Shown piece after piece: positions 35,402-44,714 of a stretch of DNA of 64,000 bases (the first letter of the stretch is position 1; the number at the start of each line of letters is the position of its first letter). The stretch comes from CAIYRG01 sp965247505 (lineage in GTDB: Bacteria > Pseudomonadota > Alphaproteobacteria > Micropepsales > Micropepsaceae). The stretch lies in assembly GCA_965247505.1 (NCBI GenBank), contig OZ252020.1:3844001-3908000 (forward strand). Reading direction: 5' to 3'. The notes under the pieces were generated by a model. That model saw nothing but the letters and a program-made list of their open reading frames with translations, was not told where the DNA came from and made no database searches. The position numbers and the translations under genes were made by a program.

Positions 35402-37105
35402 TCAGTCTCCGAGGCTGAAAACCATCAAGATATTACTACCGCTAGGCGATTTCAGCTCGGGGTAGAGTTCGGCAAGATGGGCCGTACCGGGCGTTCGCCC
35501 GCCAACCGCGATGGCAACATATTGTTTTCCATCTACCGCATAGGAAATCGGATAGCTGGCAATAGGCGCGCTCAGCGGGATTTCCCATAAAAGGTCGCCC
35601 GTTCGAGAGTCCAGTGCTTTGAAATAGCGGTGTAAGTCCGCGACGAATACCAATCCGCCGCCGGTCGCCAGCACCGAGCCAAGTGCGGCGCGTTGATCAT
35701 AGATCCATTTGATCTCGCCGCTCGCGGCATCCACTGCCGCTAATCGGCCGACATTTCCGTTCGAGCCTTCCATGTGCCGAATTTCATTATATTGAACGCC
35801 CGCCGCATCTTGTTCGACCGGTATCACTTCATAGACGGTGCACTCATTGCTTACCGGGCTGAAGAACGTGCCGGAGTTCGGATCATAGGCCCGAGTCTGA
35901 AATAGTTTTCCACCGCGCACGCCTGGGCATACCAATGAGATGTCGCCAACCTCGTCCGGAATAAGCGATTCATTCATAGTGATCGCGCCGGTTTCCGAGT
36001 CGATATTCTCGTAGAGGTTTTGAAACGACACCAATTGTTTGTGCCACAAATGCTCGCCTGTCTCCCGATCGAAGGCCCATTGGATTCCGGGCTTGCCGAG
36101 CACCGTCACGATTTTGCGCATGACGCCATCGATCTCGACATCGGCGAGGATGGGATTGTCTTGGTGATCCATGTCGAAATTATCGCGCGGCTGCATTTGA
36201 AAGAACCAACTTATCTCACCCGTGTCGGCCTCTAGAGCCAAAATCGAATTCGAATAGTAAAGCGAGCCGCTTCCTGTGCCCTTGAGCACTTCGGGGTAGG
36301 GGGAGGCGCTTGCGGTCGTCCAATAAACCAAGCCCAGATCGGGGTCATAGCTCCCGGTCAGCCAGAAAGAAGATTTCTTACGCAGTTCATAGGGGAGGCC
36401 TCCCCAGGTGGCATTATGTTCGGCCGGATCATTGGGGCCGGCCACAGACTCTCTTCTCCAAAGCTGCTCTCCGGTCTCTGAATCATGCGCCGAGATGAAG
36501 CACGGAGATGCGGTGTCGGCGCCGCAGGTAAGGCCCGCAAAGATTTTTCCATCACCTGCTATGGGTCCTGACGTATAGCGAACGCGCTGGCTTAAATCTC
36601 CGGTTTGAACCTCCCATACCAATTCGCCGGTTTGCGCATCCAGCGCCACGAGATAGGCGTCTTCCGTGGTGAGGTAAATCTTATCTTGGTAGATGGTGAT
36701 ATTGCGGGTCGTCGCTTCGCCCATGCCCCCGGGTAGATCGCGGCGATATTCCCAAATCAGATTTCCGTTCCGACCGTCCAGTGCTTGGACCGTCCCTTGG
36801 TTTGAGGGCAGGTACATAATGCCGTTATAGGCGATAGGCTCTTGTTCCTGGCGCCCATCAGGCATTGCCCAAGCCCAGGCCAAGCGCAGATCGGCAACAT
36901 TATCCGTTGTCACTTCACTCAGCGGACTAAATCCGCTGGCTTTCTGATCGCGCCGCCATTGCAACCAATCCGCCGGCGCAGGATTTTGCAGGACCTCATC
37001 ACTCACGGGAACGAAGGGCGTCTCTTGCCCATGAGATTGCGCGACAAAAATTAGTGTGAGCGCAGCCGACAAGGCTGAGGCTGCACGCATGGACTTGATC
37101 GACAT
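35402..37105 (-). CDS. PQQ-dependent dehydrogenase (quinoprotein)
   Basis: 567 residues with signal peptide (MRAASALSAALTLIFVAQSHGQ) and an eight-bladed quinoprotein propeller: tryptophan-docking repeats such as ALDGRNGNLIWEYRR, ALDAQTGELVWEVQTGD, AVDAASGEIKWIYDQ and ALDSRTGDLLWEIPL. Typical start WLQWRRDQKASGFSPL. Active-site Asp is plausibly in NFDMDHQDNPILAD. There is no fused cytochrome, so electrons would go to a separate c-type cytochrome. Oxidises an alcohol or sugar in the periplasm. SD GGGGAG before ATG 37105. Confidence 0.92.
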   Translation of the reverse strand: MSIKSMRAASALSAALTLIFVAQSHGQETPFVPVSDEVLQNPAPADWLQWRRDQKASGFSPLSEVTTDNVADLRLAWAWAMPDGRQEQEPIAYNGIMYLPSNQGTVQALDGRNGNLIWEYRRDLPGGMGEATTRNITIYQDKIYLTTEDAYLVALDAQTGELVWEVQTGDLSQRVRYTSGPIAGDGKIFAGLTCGADTASPCFISAHDSETGEQLWRRESVAGPNDPAEHNATWGGLPYELRKKSSFWLTGSYDPDLGLVYWTTASASPYPEVLKGTGSGSLYYSNSILALEADTGEISWFFQMQPRDNFDMDHQDNPILADVEIDGVMRKIVTVLGKPGIQWAFDRETGEHLWHKQLVSFQNLYENIDSETGAITMNESLIPDEVGDISLVCPGVRGGKLFQTRAYDPNSGTFFSPVSNECTVYEVIPVEQDAAGVQYNEIRHMEGSNGNVGRLAAVDAASGEIKWIYDQRAALGSVLATGGGLVFVADLHRYFKALDSRTGDLLWEIPLSAPIASYPISYAVDGKQYVAIAVGGRTPGTAHLAELYPELKSPSGSNILMVFSLGD

Positions 37106-37692
37106 CTATTTTTCTCCCCTGGGACGCCCATTTGCAAGGCGCATGACTAGGCCGCACCCAATTGTCGTGGCGAAATATTCGTTCCGCCGGTCCGTAGAGA
37201 TTATTGCAACATCACGCCACAGTCCACGCAGGCGCCCGCCCACTTTGGACCGAAAACGCCCTACCAGTAGAAAGAGAGTGCGACCCGTCCTTCAACAATG
37301 TCGGGTGTCTCGAAGCCAGACTGATATTCAATGCCCGCCCGCAGATCGAAATTGGAATCGCGTCCAATTCTACTTTCAAGGCGTGCGTAAGGAATAGTTC
37401 TCTGGCGGGCATCCACCTGCTACCATACGCCGATCTCAACTCTCGTTTTCAGTGGAAGGGTTTCTCCGATCAGCGCACCGATCTTTGCCCCGCCTTGAAG
37501 GTAGCTATGCTCCCTGTCCAAGCCGGTTGCACGCGCTTGCCCAAATGCGAAAAGGGCTATCTCTTCGTCAATTTGCCAAGCTTTGCCGTAGCCTCCCTCG
37601 ACCAACGCCGTCAGGTTTCGATCATCGGCTAGATTCTGATTTTCTAAGCCGAAGCGAACACTCCACGCATTGTCCCCGTCATAAGGCAGTCC

Positions 37693-39142
37693 GGCGATGT
37701 CGCTATCTCTGTTGAAATTCGTGGGGCAGGCGTCGCTGGTTGATGATGCTATGCTGCCTTCATGATGGTTTCAATGGCACTGTCGGCCTGAGCCTTTCTC
37801 AAGTGTTCCTGGAGAGCATTTCGGAGGATGGGCAGCTGGCGATAGGCCTTGAGGCGACGGAAGGTTTTCTGGGCCTCCAGCAGGCCGGCGGCGGTCCATC
37901 TGAGCGCCATCTCGGCGTGTCTCCAGCGTTTGACGTTGCGGGTGACCTGGCGCACCGTGCCGAGCGCGTTCTCGACGATGTTGGTGCAGGCGAGCGAGCG
38001 CCGGAGTGCGTGCGGTAGGCCGGGGCGGATGACGGTGAGGATCTCCTCCAGCCCCTCCAAGATGCTGCCCGAGACGCCCGGTTCCTCATGCTCCAGACGC
38101 CGGACCAGGTTGCGCAAGAGCCGCTCGGCCTTGTTTGCGTCGTCCTGGTCCCAGGCCTGACGGGGCGCCTTCTTGACGCTCGCGTGCAAATGTTGGGGCA
38201 GGCGCTCGATGATGTTACGGCCCTTGTGGACCTGGCAGCGCTGGATGGCGGCGGCCACACCGAAGGTGTTTCGGATCGCTTTGCTGAGTGCCTTCGCGCC
38301 ATCGACGATGAACAGCCGCGGCAGTGTCGGATCGAGCCCCCTGGCGAGGAGATTGTCGATCAAGGCCTGGACGACGACCGTGTTCTCCGTCGCCCCCTCG
38401 ACCACGGCCAGGACATGCTTGTCGCCGTTGCCATCGACGCCGATCGCCGCCATCAGGACATGGTCGCCGACATGCAGACCGTCGATCTGGATGACTAGCT
38501 GGTCGAGTTCCGAGAGATCCGAGGCGAGCCAGGCCTTCATCTTCTTGCGTGACAGCGCCACAAAGCGCCGGGAAACGGCCGACTTCGAGGTGCCGGCGCC
38601 ACGCGCTTTCGCCAGGTCGCCCTCGGGCAGACGGACCGCGCGGTGGTACTTGCGGATCGACACGTTCAGCACCATCAGGTTGAGCGCCCACTCGAGCAGC
38701 AGGTTGCCATCGCGTAGCGCCTGCCAACTCTCCAAGCTCACCTCTTTGCCCGCCCGGTCACGAACCCGTGGCCGGGCCACCTTCACTTTGCCACCGTGGT
38801 AGCCGATCTCGCTATGTGTCCTGCCCCAGCGATAACCTCTACGGTCCCCATGGCGGCGATGTCGGGCCCCGCACACGGTCGTGGCGTCCTCCTCCATCAT
38901 CTCGGCCAAGGCCTCGACCCCGGCCAGAAGACAAAACCGATCCACGCTGAGATGGACTGCGTCCATCGCGTCCGCCAGCGGCGGCATAGGAATCGAGGGG
39001 GCAAGGGCTTTCGGGCGGCTGGAACTACGGATATTATTTCCCATGGTGTCGTTCTCCCTTTTGGGTTTGCAGCATCCGGAGCCTAACGGCTCCAGGAGAG
39101 CGACACCTACGTCAACTTTTCAACATCGACCGGGACATCCCC
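37693..39142 (-). mobile_element. IS256-family insertion sequence (1450 bp)
   Basis: The 5' end (plus coordinate 39142) reads GGGGATGTCCCGGTCGATG inward; the 3' end at 37693 reads GGCGATGTCGCTATCTCTG and shares 18 of 25 terminal bases, so the inverted repeats are diverged. The flanking octamers GGCAGTCC (37685-37692) and GGGAGTCC (39143-39150) match at seven positions, as expected for IS256 (8-9 bp duplications). The leader between end and transposase (39045-39142) has a hairpin GGAGCC-GTTA-GGCTCC and is shared with the miniature element at 2638. Confidence 0.9.
37749..39044 (-). CDS. IS256-family (mutator-type) transposase
   Basis: 431 residues. The DDE catalytic set is visible: VIQIDGLHVGD (Asp), LFIVDGAKALSKAI (Asp) and CTNIVENALGTVR (Glu), with the CQVHKGRNIIERLP box between. 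N-terminal part has a DNA-binding region with RHRRHGDRRGYRWG. Intact. It may also mobilise the 133-bp miniature element at 2638-2770, which has the same end sequence. Confidence 0.93.
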   Translation of the reverse strand: MGNNIRSSSRPKALAPSIPMPPLADAMDAVHLSVDRFCLLAGVEALAEMMEEDATTVCGARHRRHGDRRGYRWGRTHSEIGYHGGKVKVARPRVRDRAGKEVSLESWQALRDGNLLLEWALNLMVLNVSIRKYHRAVRLPEGDLAKARGAGTSKSAVSRRFVALSRKKMKAWLASDLSELDQLVIQIDGLHVGDHVLMAAIGVDGNGDKHVLAVVEGATENTVVVQALIDNLLARGLDPTLPRLFIVDGAKALSKAIRNTFGVAAAIQRCQVHKGRNIIERLPQHLHASVKKAPRQAWDQDDANKAERLLRNLVRRLEHEEPGVSGSILEGLEEILTVIRPGLPHALRRSLACTNIVENALGTVRQVTRNVKRWRHAEMALRWTAAGLLEAQKTFRRLKAYRQLPILRNALQEHLRKAQADSAIETIMKAA

Positions 39143-39691
39143 GGGAGTCCCGTCTGGGACATATTCAATGTCGTAACTTTCACCAAATCGAGTGTGCGCA
39201 GGCTGAAACGGCCGTCGCGGTGAATTACGCGCAAATCGACCATAGACAAATCTGCGTTTTCCAAGCCACCCGGCGCAAAAGAGAGGGAGTCATAATACGC
39301 GGCGCGAAAACGAAACTCTACGCCGCTTCCAAGTTCGCTGTTATGCACATAGCTGATCTGAGCCAGTGACGATTTGTTGCCCAAATGTGGTGGCGGACTA
39401 ATATGGTCTGGTGCAATAGTCTCTGCAGATGGCGGCTGCGTCAGCCTCGCAAGAAGTAGCTCGGTTTTTCTTTCCTTAACCCAGTCCGGAATTTGGTCAA
39501 GGCGCGCCTCAACAAAGTTGTAGTATTCCAAAAGAGTTTCTAGGATCGCGATCTGACTTTGTTCTGAATGTTCGGCGATGATCTGTTCGATCTCATTGTC
39601 CAAATTATTGACGTAGTTGTTTATTGCTCGCTTGTCCGCATCGCTAAGTGGTTTGGACTTGTCCCGGTTTGATTCCGGATCCGCTACTCAT

Positions 39692-40549
39692 TTAAGCGGC
39701 CTTTTGTTCGAAGGCCAAGGGGCTTTTACCTCCCAAAGCTGAATGGCGTCTGCGCAGATTGTAGAAGCCGTTGATGTACTGAAAGAGCGCGCCCTCGACC
39801 CCTCTTCTGGTGTACCAGGTTTGGCGCCAGATCAGTTCAGCCTTTAGCGTTTTGAAGAAGGTCTCGACCACCGCATTGTCGTAGCAGTCGCCTTTGCCGC
39901 TCATTGAGACTTTGAAGCCGTGTTGACGCAATCGCTTCTGATAGTCGTGCGAACAATACTGGCTGCCCCGATCCGTATGATGAGTGCATCCTGGTGGCGG
40001 CTTGCGAAGGGCCACCGCCATATCCAAAGCTCTAATTGCCAGATCACGCTTGAGCCGGTTGCTGACAGCCCAGCCGATGACACGACGCGAATGAAGGTCC
40101 AGCATCACGGCGAGATATAACCACCCCTCGCGCGTCCAGATGTAGCTGATATCACCTGCCCATTTCTGGTTTGGCAGGGTGGCTGTGAAGTCACGGTTCA
40201 GCAGGTTCGGTGCAATGTTGAAACGATGATTGCTGTCTGTTGTCGCCTTGTATTTACGGGTTCTGACAACGGATATACCGTTTTCACGCATCAAACGCCC
40301 AACACGACGATGACCGACGTTCAAGCCCAGCTCTTTCAATTCCTCCGTCATACGCGGACGTCCGTAACTGCCAAGACTCAAACGGTGTTGCTCTCTGATA
40401 TGGGCCAACAGAACCAGATCGTTACGCTGACGCTGGCTGATTGGACGGCTGCGCCAGGCCCGATAACCACGCGACGTGACATCCATTATCCGGCAAAGTC
40501 GTTCGACAGGGACCTGGTGGCGGTGTTCGTCAACGAAGGCAAATCTCAT
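39692..40549 (-). CDS. IS3-family OrfB (third type)
   Basis: 285 residues: MRFAFVDEHRHQVPVERLCR, HTH_21 around SYGRPRMTEELKELGLNVGH, then the DDE core in GDISYIW, HHTDRGSQYCS and DNAVVETFFKTL. C-terminal FYNLRRRHSALGGKSPLAF. Its ATG overlaps the OrfA stop. Intact. Confidence 0.93.
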   Translation of the reverse strand: MRFAFVDEHRHQVPVERLCRIMDVTSRGYRAWRSRPISQRQRNDLVLLAHIREQHRLSLGSYGRPRMTEELKELGLNVGHRRVGRLMRENGISVVRTRKYKATTDSNHRFNIAPNLLNRDFTATLPNQKWAGDISYIWTREGWLYLAVMLDLHSRRVIGWAVSNRLKRDLAIRALDMAVALRKPPPGCTHHTDRGSQYCSHDYQKRLRQHGFKVSMSGKGDCYDNAVVETFFKTLKAELIWRQTWYTRRGVEGALFQYINGFYNLRRRHSALGGKSPLAFEQKAA

Positions 40550-40821
40550 TTGCTTTGCTCCGCGAAGAACACTGTTGCCTTTTTTAACAGATCCCTCTCC
40601 TCCTTGAGGAGGCGAACTTCTCTGCGCAGGCGCTCATTCTCCTTCGCCAGATCCTCTTGTGGGGCCGACGACAGCTCATCTTGCTTCATCGACTGAACCC
40701 AATTGCTCAATGTCGAAAAGCCAATGCCTAAATCTGATGCAATCTGTTTGCGGGCAAGTCCGCTCGTCTGCGCAATGCGAACCGCCTCACGCCTGAATTC
40801 TTCGCTGTGTCTGTGTCCCAT
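40546..40821 (-). CDS. IS3-family OrfA (third type)
   Basis: 91 residues from ATG 40821 (MGHRHSEEFRREAVRIAQTS; AAGGAGAAT upstream). Helix-turn-helix in QIASDLGIGFSTLSNWVQSM and a charged coiled coil (RLRREVRLLKEERDLLKKA). Overlaps OrfB by four bases; OrfAB expected by frameshift. Confidence 0.9.
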   Translation of the reverse strand: MGHRHSEEFRREAVRIAQTSGLARKQIASDLGIGFSTLSNWVQSMKQDELSSAPQEDLAKENERLRREVRLLKEERDLLKKATVFFAEQSK

Positions 40822-41376
40822 GATGATTCTCCTTGTTGGTAAAATATCCAATCAAGGACCCGGAACAAATGTGAGACATGTCCAGTTCATACGCGTCACG
40901 AAAACGATTTTGTCTGGATGGGAAACGAGTGATGCTTTTTACTAGATCACGTTCGCCAAGTGCGGTTGAAGTGAGCCCTGTGAACACGTCTATTGGCATC
41001 GCCCAATATTTTGAAGAGGGGAGGAGGGGCTTCTCGATAACGAGGTTGAGCAATTCGGCAATCCGATAGGCGCAATTCTCAGAAATAAAATAGTACTGAT
41101 TTTCCATGCCGAGCAGTTCCCAAGTATGCCCAACAATTAGGTCGACTTCTGAATTGGTAAGATCGAGTTTGTACTCCCAAAGATCCCGCAGCTGGGTTTC
41201 CGCGTAGTTATGGTTTTGCTGATAAAATTCTAAATGCGTAAAAGTGGAGCCGTAGCCTCCGACCAACCCTTTGATAATGTACACAATGCCGTTTTCGTCG
41301 GTCGGAATGGCCGCCCCGTAATTGATCGTGGTTTCGAGCAGGTCTTCGGTGAGTGTTTCACCCGGGGAGTTAAACC

Positions 41377-41806
41377 TTGCCTATCCGGTTAACGCCCATG
41401 ACCGCTACATGTAGGGTGCCGCCACTCTCCCGAGTAAAGCTCGGCATAGGTTGGAGCAGAGGTGTCGCCCGCGATGCCGAGCAATGAGCGGAAGGCGTTG
41501 AACGGGTAGAACCGCCTGTTGAAGCGGAAGGTGAACTCGTTGAGGTAGGCTTGTAGGTGCTGGTGGCTAACGCCGTGGTGGATCCCGATCAGCCACGTCT
41601 TCAGGTTGGCGAAAACCAGATGGATGATCGGCAGGTATTGCTCGGCAACCTCTGGATCACCACACTCGGCAACAGCGAAGTGCTCATAGCCGCGCTTACC
41701 GAGGCCAGCATAGCCGCTCCAATCGTCAGTAACGATCAGCGATCCCGGCGCGACGGTGCTCTCGACGAACCCACAGAGCGACTCGGCGCTACAGTCGAGC
41801 ACGACG
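41377..41806 (-). mobile_element. IS1595-family element, truncated 3' part
   Basis: Starts at the same terminal sequence as the element at 21.7 kb (CTTGCCTATCCGGTTAACGCC) and encodes on the minus strand the C-terminal half of the same transposase: VVLDCSAESLCGF, TDDWSGYAGLGKRGYEH, HLVFANLKTW. An insertion of GDPEV between VAEC and AEQYLP differs from the other copy. It is cut at 41807 by the next IS. The other half of this copy is not in the window. Confidence 0.88.
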
Positions 41807-41893
41807 TGTCTGACGTCAGCGCCTTTGGGACGAATTGAGGTAATTGCATAACGGAGGATTTCTGGCTCATCGTAGTGACCGAAGGGAACGAAG

Positions 41894-42268
41894 ATGAGAC
41901 AGAAATCAATGAGCAAGAACGACCCGGCGGAGAGAACGGTTCGGGATATTCGGCGCAAGACACGCAAGCAGTATACGGCTGAGGAGAAGATCCGGATCGT
42001 GGTGTCGGGCCTGCGCGGCGAGGAGAGCATCGCCGCCTTGTGCCGCCGCGAGGGCATCGCTGAGGGTCTGTATTACAGCTGGTCGAAAGAGTTTTTGGAA
42101 GCGGGCAAGAAGCGGCTCGCCGGCGACACCGGGCGCCAAGCGACCTCGGGCGAGGTTAAAGGCCTGCGCCAGGAGATGCGCGACTTGAAGGAGTTGGTCG
42201 CCGAACTTTCGCTGGAGAACCGTCTTCTCAAAAAAAATATGATCGGGCATGGGGGAGGCGAGGAATGA
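41894..42268 (+). CDS. Transposase OrfA of the fourth IS3-like element
   Basis: 124 residues. HTH_Tnp_1 fold: KQYTAEEKIRIVVSGLRGEE, then ALCRREGIAEGLYYSWSKEF and a coiled coil LKELVAELSLENRLLKKNM. An eight-A run at 42240-42247 near the end is a likely slippery site. Start could be 41894 or ATG 41909. Overlaps OrfB by four bases. Confidence 0.9.
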   Translation: MRQKSMSKNDPAERTVRDIRRKTRKQYTAEEKIRIVVSGLRGEESIAALCRREGIAEGLYYSWSKEFLEAGKKRLAGDTGRQATSGEVKGLRQEMRDLKELVAELSLENRLLKKNMIGHGGGEE

Positions 42269-43245
42269 GGTATCCCGCATCCGAGAAGCTGGAGATCATC
42301 CGCCTGGTCGAGCAGTCCCACCTGGGCGTCGGGTCCACTTTGGACAAGCTGGGCATTCCGAAGACCACCTTTTATCGCTGGTACGATCGCTTTCTGGCCT
42401 TTGGCGACGCCGGTCTTGAGGATCGCAACAGCAGCCCGGGCCGGGTGTGGAACCGGATCCCGGATGATGTCCGGGGGCAGATCATCGATCTTGCCCTGGA
42501 GGAGACGCAACTGTCGCCCCGGGAACTGGCCGTCAGGTTTACGGACACCAGGGGCTACTTTGTCTCGGAAGCCTCGGTTTACCGGCTTCTCAAGGCCCAC
42601 GGCCTGATCACCAGCCCCGCTTTCGTGGTCATCAAGGCAGCCGATGAGTTCCGCGACAAGACCACGGCGCCGAACCAGCTGTGGCAGACCGACTTCACCT
42701 ATCTCAAGGTCATCGGCTGGGGCTGGTTTTACCTGTCGACCATCCTGGACGACTATTCCCGCTACATCATTGCTTGGAAGCTCTGCACCAACATGACGGC
42801 GGACGATGTGACGGCAACACTGAAGTTGGCGCTAGAAGCCTCAGGCTGCAATCGCGCCAATGTCGTCCACAAGCCGAGGCTGCTCAGCGACAACGGCTCG
42901 TCCTATATCTCCGGCGATCTGGCTGAATGGCTCGAGGACCACGGTATGGATCACGTTCGGGGCGCACCGTATCACCCGCAAACCCAGGGCAAGATCGAGC
43001 GCTGGCATCAAACGCTGAAGAACCGGATCCTGCTTGAAAATTATTATCTACCCGGCGATCTCGAAAACCAGATCAGCGCCTTCGTCGATCACTACAACAA
43101 CCAACGCTACCACGAGAGCATCGGCAACGTAACTCCAGCCGACGCCTACTTTGGACGCCACACCGCCATCATCGAAAAGAGAAAAAGGATCAAAAAACTG
43201 ACCACCCAAAACCGCCGCTTGAACCATCAACGCCAAGCGGCTTAA
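42265..43245 (+). CDS. Transposase OrfB (DDE) of the fourth IS3-like element
   Basis: 326 residues: MRYPASEKLEIIRLVEQSHL, HTH region KLGIPKTTFYRWYDRF, then the integrase core with Asp in WQTDFTYLKVIGWGWFY, Asp in LLSDNGSSYIS and Glu in QGKIERWHQTLKN. Ends in a basic tail (LTTQNRRLNHQRQAA). Intact. Confidence 0.93.
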   Translation: MRYPASEKLEIIRLVEQSHLGVGSTLDKLGIPKTTFYRWYDRFLAFGDAGLEDRNSSPGRVWNRIPDDVRGQIIDLALEETQLSPRELAVRFTDTRGYFVSEASVYRLLKAHGLITSPAFVVIKAADEFRDKTTAPNQLWQTDFTYLKVIGWGWFYLSTILDDYSRYIIAWKLCTNMTADDVTATLKLALEASGCNRANVVHKPRLLSDNGSSYISGDLAEWLEDHGMDHVRGAPYHPQTQGKIERWHQTLKNRILLENYYLPGDLENQISAFVDHYNNQRYHESIGNVTPADAYFGRHTAIIEKRKRIKKLTTQNRRLNHQRQAA

Positions 43246-43318
43246 CATCAAACAAAGATGAGCCAGATCCTCCCTTATGAAACACGCTCAACAGTCCCAT
43301 TTGTTTTGATGACGGACA

Positions 43319-43831
43319 GAAATGGGCTGCCGACATCAGCTATATCTGGACGGCACAGGGCTGGCTGTACCTGGCCGTCATGCTCGACCTCTACTCCCGG
43401 CGCGTCATCGGCTGGGCCGTGGGCGCTCGCATGACCAGCGACCTGCCGCTCAGGGCGCTTAACCGTGCTATCGGGCTGCGCCAACCTGGCGCCGGTGTGA
43501 TCCACCATAGCGATCGGGGAAGCCAGTACTGCTCAGACGCATACCAGGCGCGCCTCGGTGAACTCGGTTTCCTCGCCTCAATGAGCGGTAAGGGAAATTG
43601 CTATGATAACGCCGTCGTCGAGACCTTCTTCAAAACCATCAAGTCAGAACTGATCTGGAGGACTGTGTTCATGTCAAGAAGCCAAGCTGAAACTGCCATA
43701 GCCGGATACATCGACGGGTTCTATAATCCAGTCCGTCGGCACTCGACGCTGGACTTCACAAGCCCCGTCAAATTCGAGGCAGAAGCAATGCAAACGGTGT
43801 AGGGCGCCTCCACTTTTCCTGGATGGGTCCA
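43319..43831 (+). mobile_element. IS3 copy 3, 3' fragment with truncated orfB
   Basis: Sequence from GAAATGGGCTGCCGAC to the right end GGGTCCA is the same as the last 513 bases of copy 1 (and carries copy 1 variants such as GCCGTGGG and CCACTTTTCC). It encodes the C-terminal 160 residues of OrfB (43320-43802) with all of DDE but no start. Cut on the left by the fourth IS element. Confidence 0.93.
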
Positions 43832-43845
43832 GGGTGCGGATTTGA

Positions 43846-44355
43846 CTAAGCGGCTCCGCACCGATCGCTGAACTCGGCGCGTGCCAGACCATCAACAATA
43901 TAAAAATATTGTTCCGCCTTTTCGGCTTCGCTCAAAGCGGCGAATTCCGGTTGCGCGACGCTGGACGCCATGCCCGCCCGGACCTGCCGAATGAAATCCG
44001 CATGAACAGCTTTCTCGCATCCCCTAATCACGGCGACGGCACTAAGATGATTGCCATTGCCTCTCGCCGTTCCAACGGCAAGCTGCGGATAAGTTTGCCG
44101 GATGAAAAGCGCGGTATTCACGCCAGCTCCCTCGCAAGTCTCCTCGCTAGCGACCATCGAGGTAACTGCTGTGGTGCCAAGGTCTCAAATGATATTGGAG
44201 ACTGCAGCGGCAATATCATTTTCGAAAATCACCGCTGCTATGCCGCAGTCTGTCCACGGATTGATGTCATCATTTCCTTGAGCAAAGCTGGAATTTATTG
44301 ACGCAAGACTAAGAAAAAAAGCCATGCAAGAAAAAGCAAGGGTGTATCTAAACAT
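43846..44355 (-). pseudogene. DUF3015-family protein with in-frame TGA
   Basis: ATG 44355 opens a signal peptide (MFRYTLAFSCMAFFLSLASI) followed by NPWTDCGIAAVIFENDIAAA and VSNII. TGA stands at 44185-44187, and the same frame goes on with DLGTTAVTSMVASEETCEGA to EFSDRCGAA at 43846. The family has Trp at this place (SNIIWDLGTTA), so TGG changed to TGA. Apart from the stop the protein (about 169 residues, Cys pairs preserved) is complete. Function of DUF3015 is unknown. IS3 copy 3 ends 15 bases downstream of its stop. Confidence 0.88.
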
Positions 44356-44714
44356 GTAATGCCCCCGGATGATTGTACGTTAATGATCGTTCTTTTTTAG
44401 GTGACTGAGCGAGCTTAGAGGCGGATAGGGAAAATTTGCAATAGAGGTCGCCGGCTATACCCGGTGCGGACGAAAGCAAAGTCCCCCTCAGCAGCCGAAA
44501 TATCAGAAAATCAGCAGGAAAATGGCGGATTCGCAGGCATCCCCGCAAATTACCCTACGCTCTAGTATTTGTACTCGGCAGGTCGTTTTTAGCGCGCGTT
44601 ATGGCTTTGTTCGTTCAGTTTGTGAGTCGTGCAGACGTCGCATCGCTTCGATATGAAACGCCGTTGAGAGGCCAATTAGAATGAGACCGTTGGCGGTAAA
44701 AATGCTTCCCCGCC
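44356..44714. other. Intergenic region, no supported gene
   Basis: 359 bases between two leftward genes; probably holds the promoter of the DUF3015 gene. A short minus-strand frame near 44600-44700 (GSIFTANGLILIGLSTAFHI) reads like a membrane segment but has no start and no recognised family. No repeat or terminator seen. Confidence 0.4.

Larger units (their letters stand above)
39654..40884 (-). mobile_element. IS3-family element, third type (1231 bp)
   Basis: Ends TGGACTTGTCCCGG at 39654 and, inverted, TGGACATGTCTCAC ending at 40884 share about 22 of 29 bases including TCCGG-TCC further in. Flanked by the 3-bp duplication GTT (39651-39653, 40885-40887). Inserted in the DUF4105 gene; precise removal restores the frame (RFRDAYE to PLSDAD). 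Confidence 0.93.
37261..41376 (-). pseudogene. DUF4105 (Lnb N-terminal-like) outer-membrane-type protein, shredded by two IS elements
   Basis: Minus-strand pieces join into one protein. 41376-40885: TINYGAAIPTDENGIVYIIK ... LRDLWEYKLDL ... FISENCAYRIAELLNL (DUF4105 core with its Cys), up to RFRDAYE. 39653-39143: PLSDADKRAINNYVNNLDNE and on to MSQTGLP. 37692-37261: YDGDNAWSVRFGLENQN to GVALSFYW-like end (GRVALSFYW), a beta-barrel C-terminus. IS3 (3-bp duplication GTT) and the IS256 element (8 bp, 7 match) sit exactly at the two joints. An in-frame TAG at 37420-37422 adds further decay. The N-terminus is missing beyond the IS1595 end at 41377. Confidence 0.9.
41807..43318 (+). mobile_element. 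IS3-like two-ORF element, fourth type (1512 bp)
   Basis: Imperfect long inverted repeats: TGTCTGACGTCAGCGCC at 41807 and the inverted right end ending GACGGACA at 43318; further in both share TGGGAC, TTGAG, CATAA-GGAGGAT and CTGGCTCATC. It lies between a truncated IS1595 and a truncated IS3 copy, so no duplication can be seen. Both transposase genes are intact. Confidence 0.85.

Noticed and set aside
37740..38802. Long plus-strand frames opposite the IS256 transposase.
   Set aside because: High-GC shadow frames; the transposase on the minus strand has full DDE motifs.
10726..44355. Alternative genetic code or programmed stop readthrough to explain in-frame TAG and TGA.
   Set aside because: Both stop types occur, the affected genes are unrelated, and neighbouring intact genes end normally in TAG, TGA and TAA. 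Pseudogene decay is simpler.
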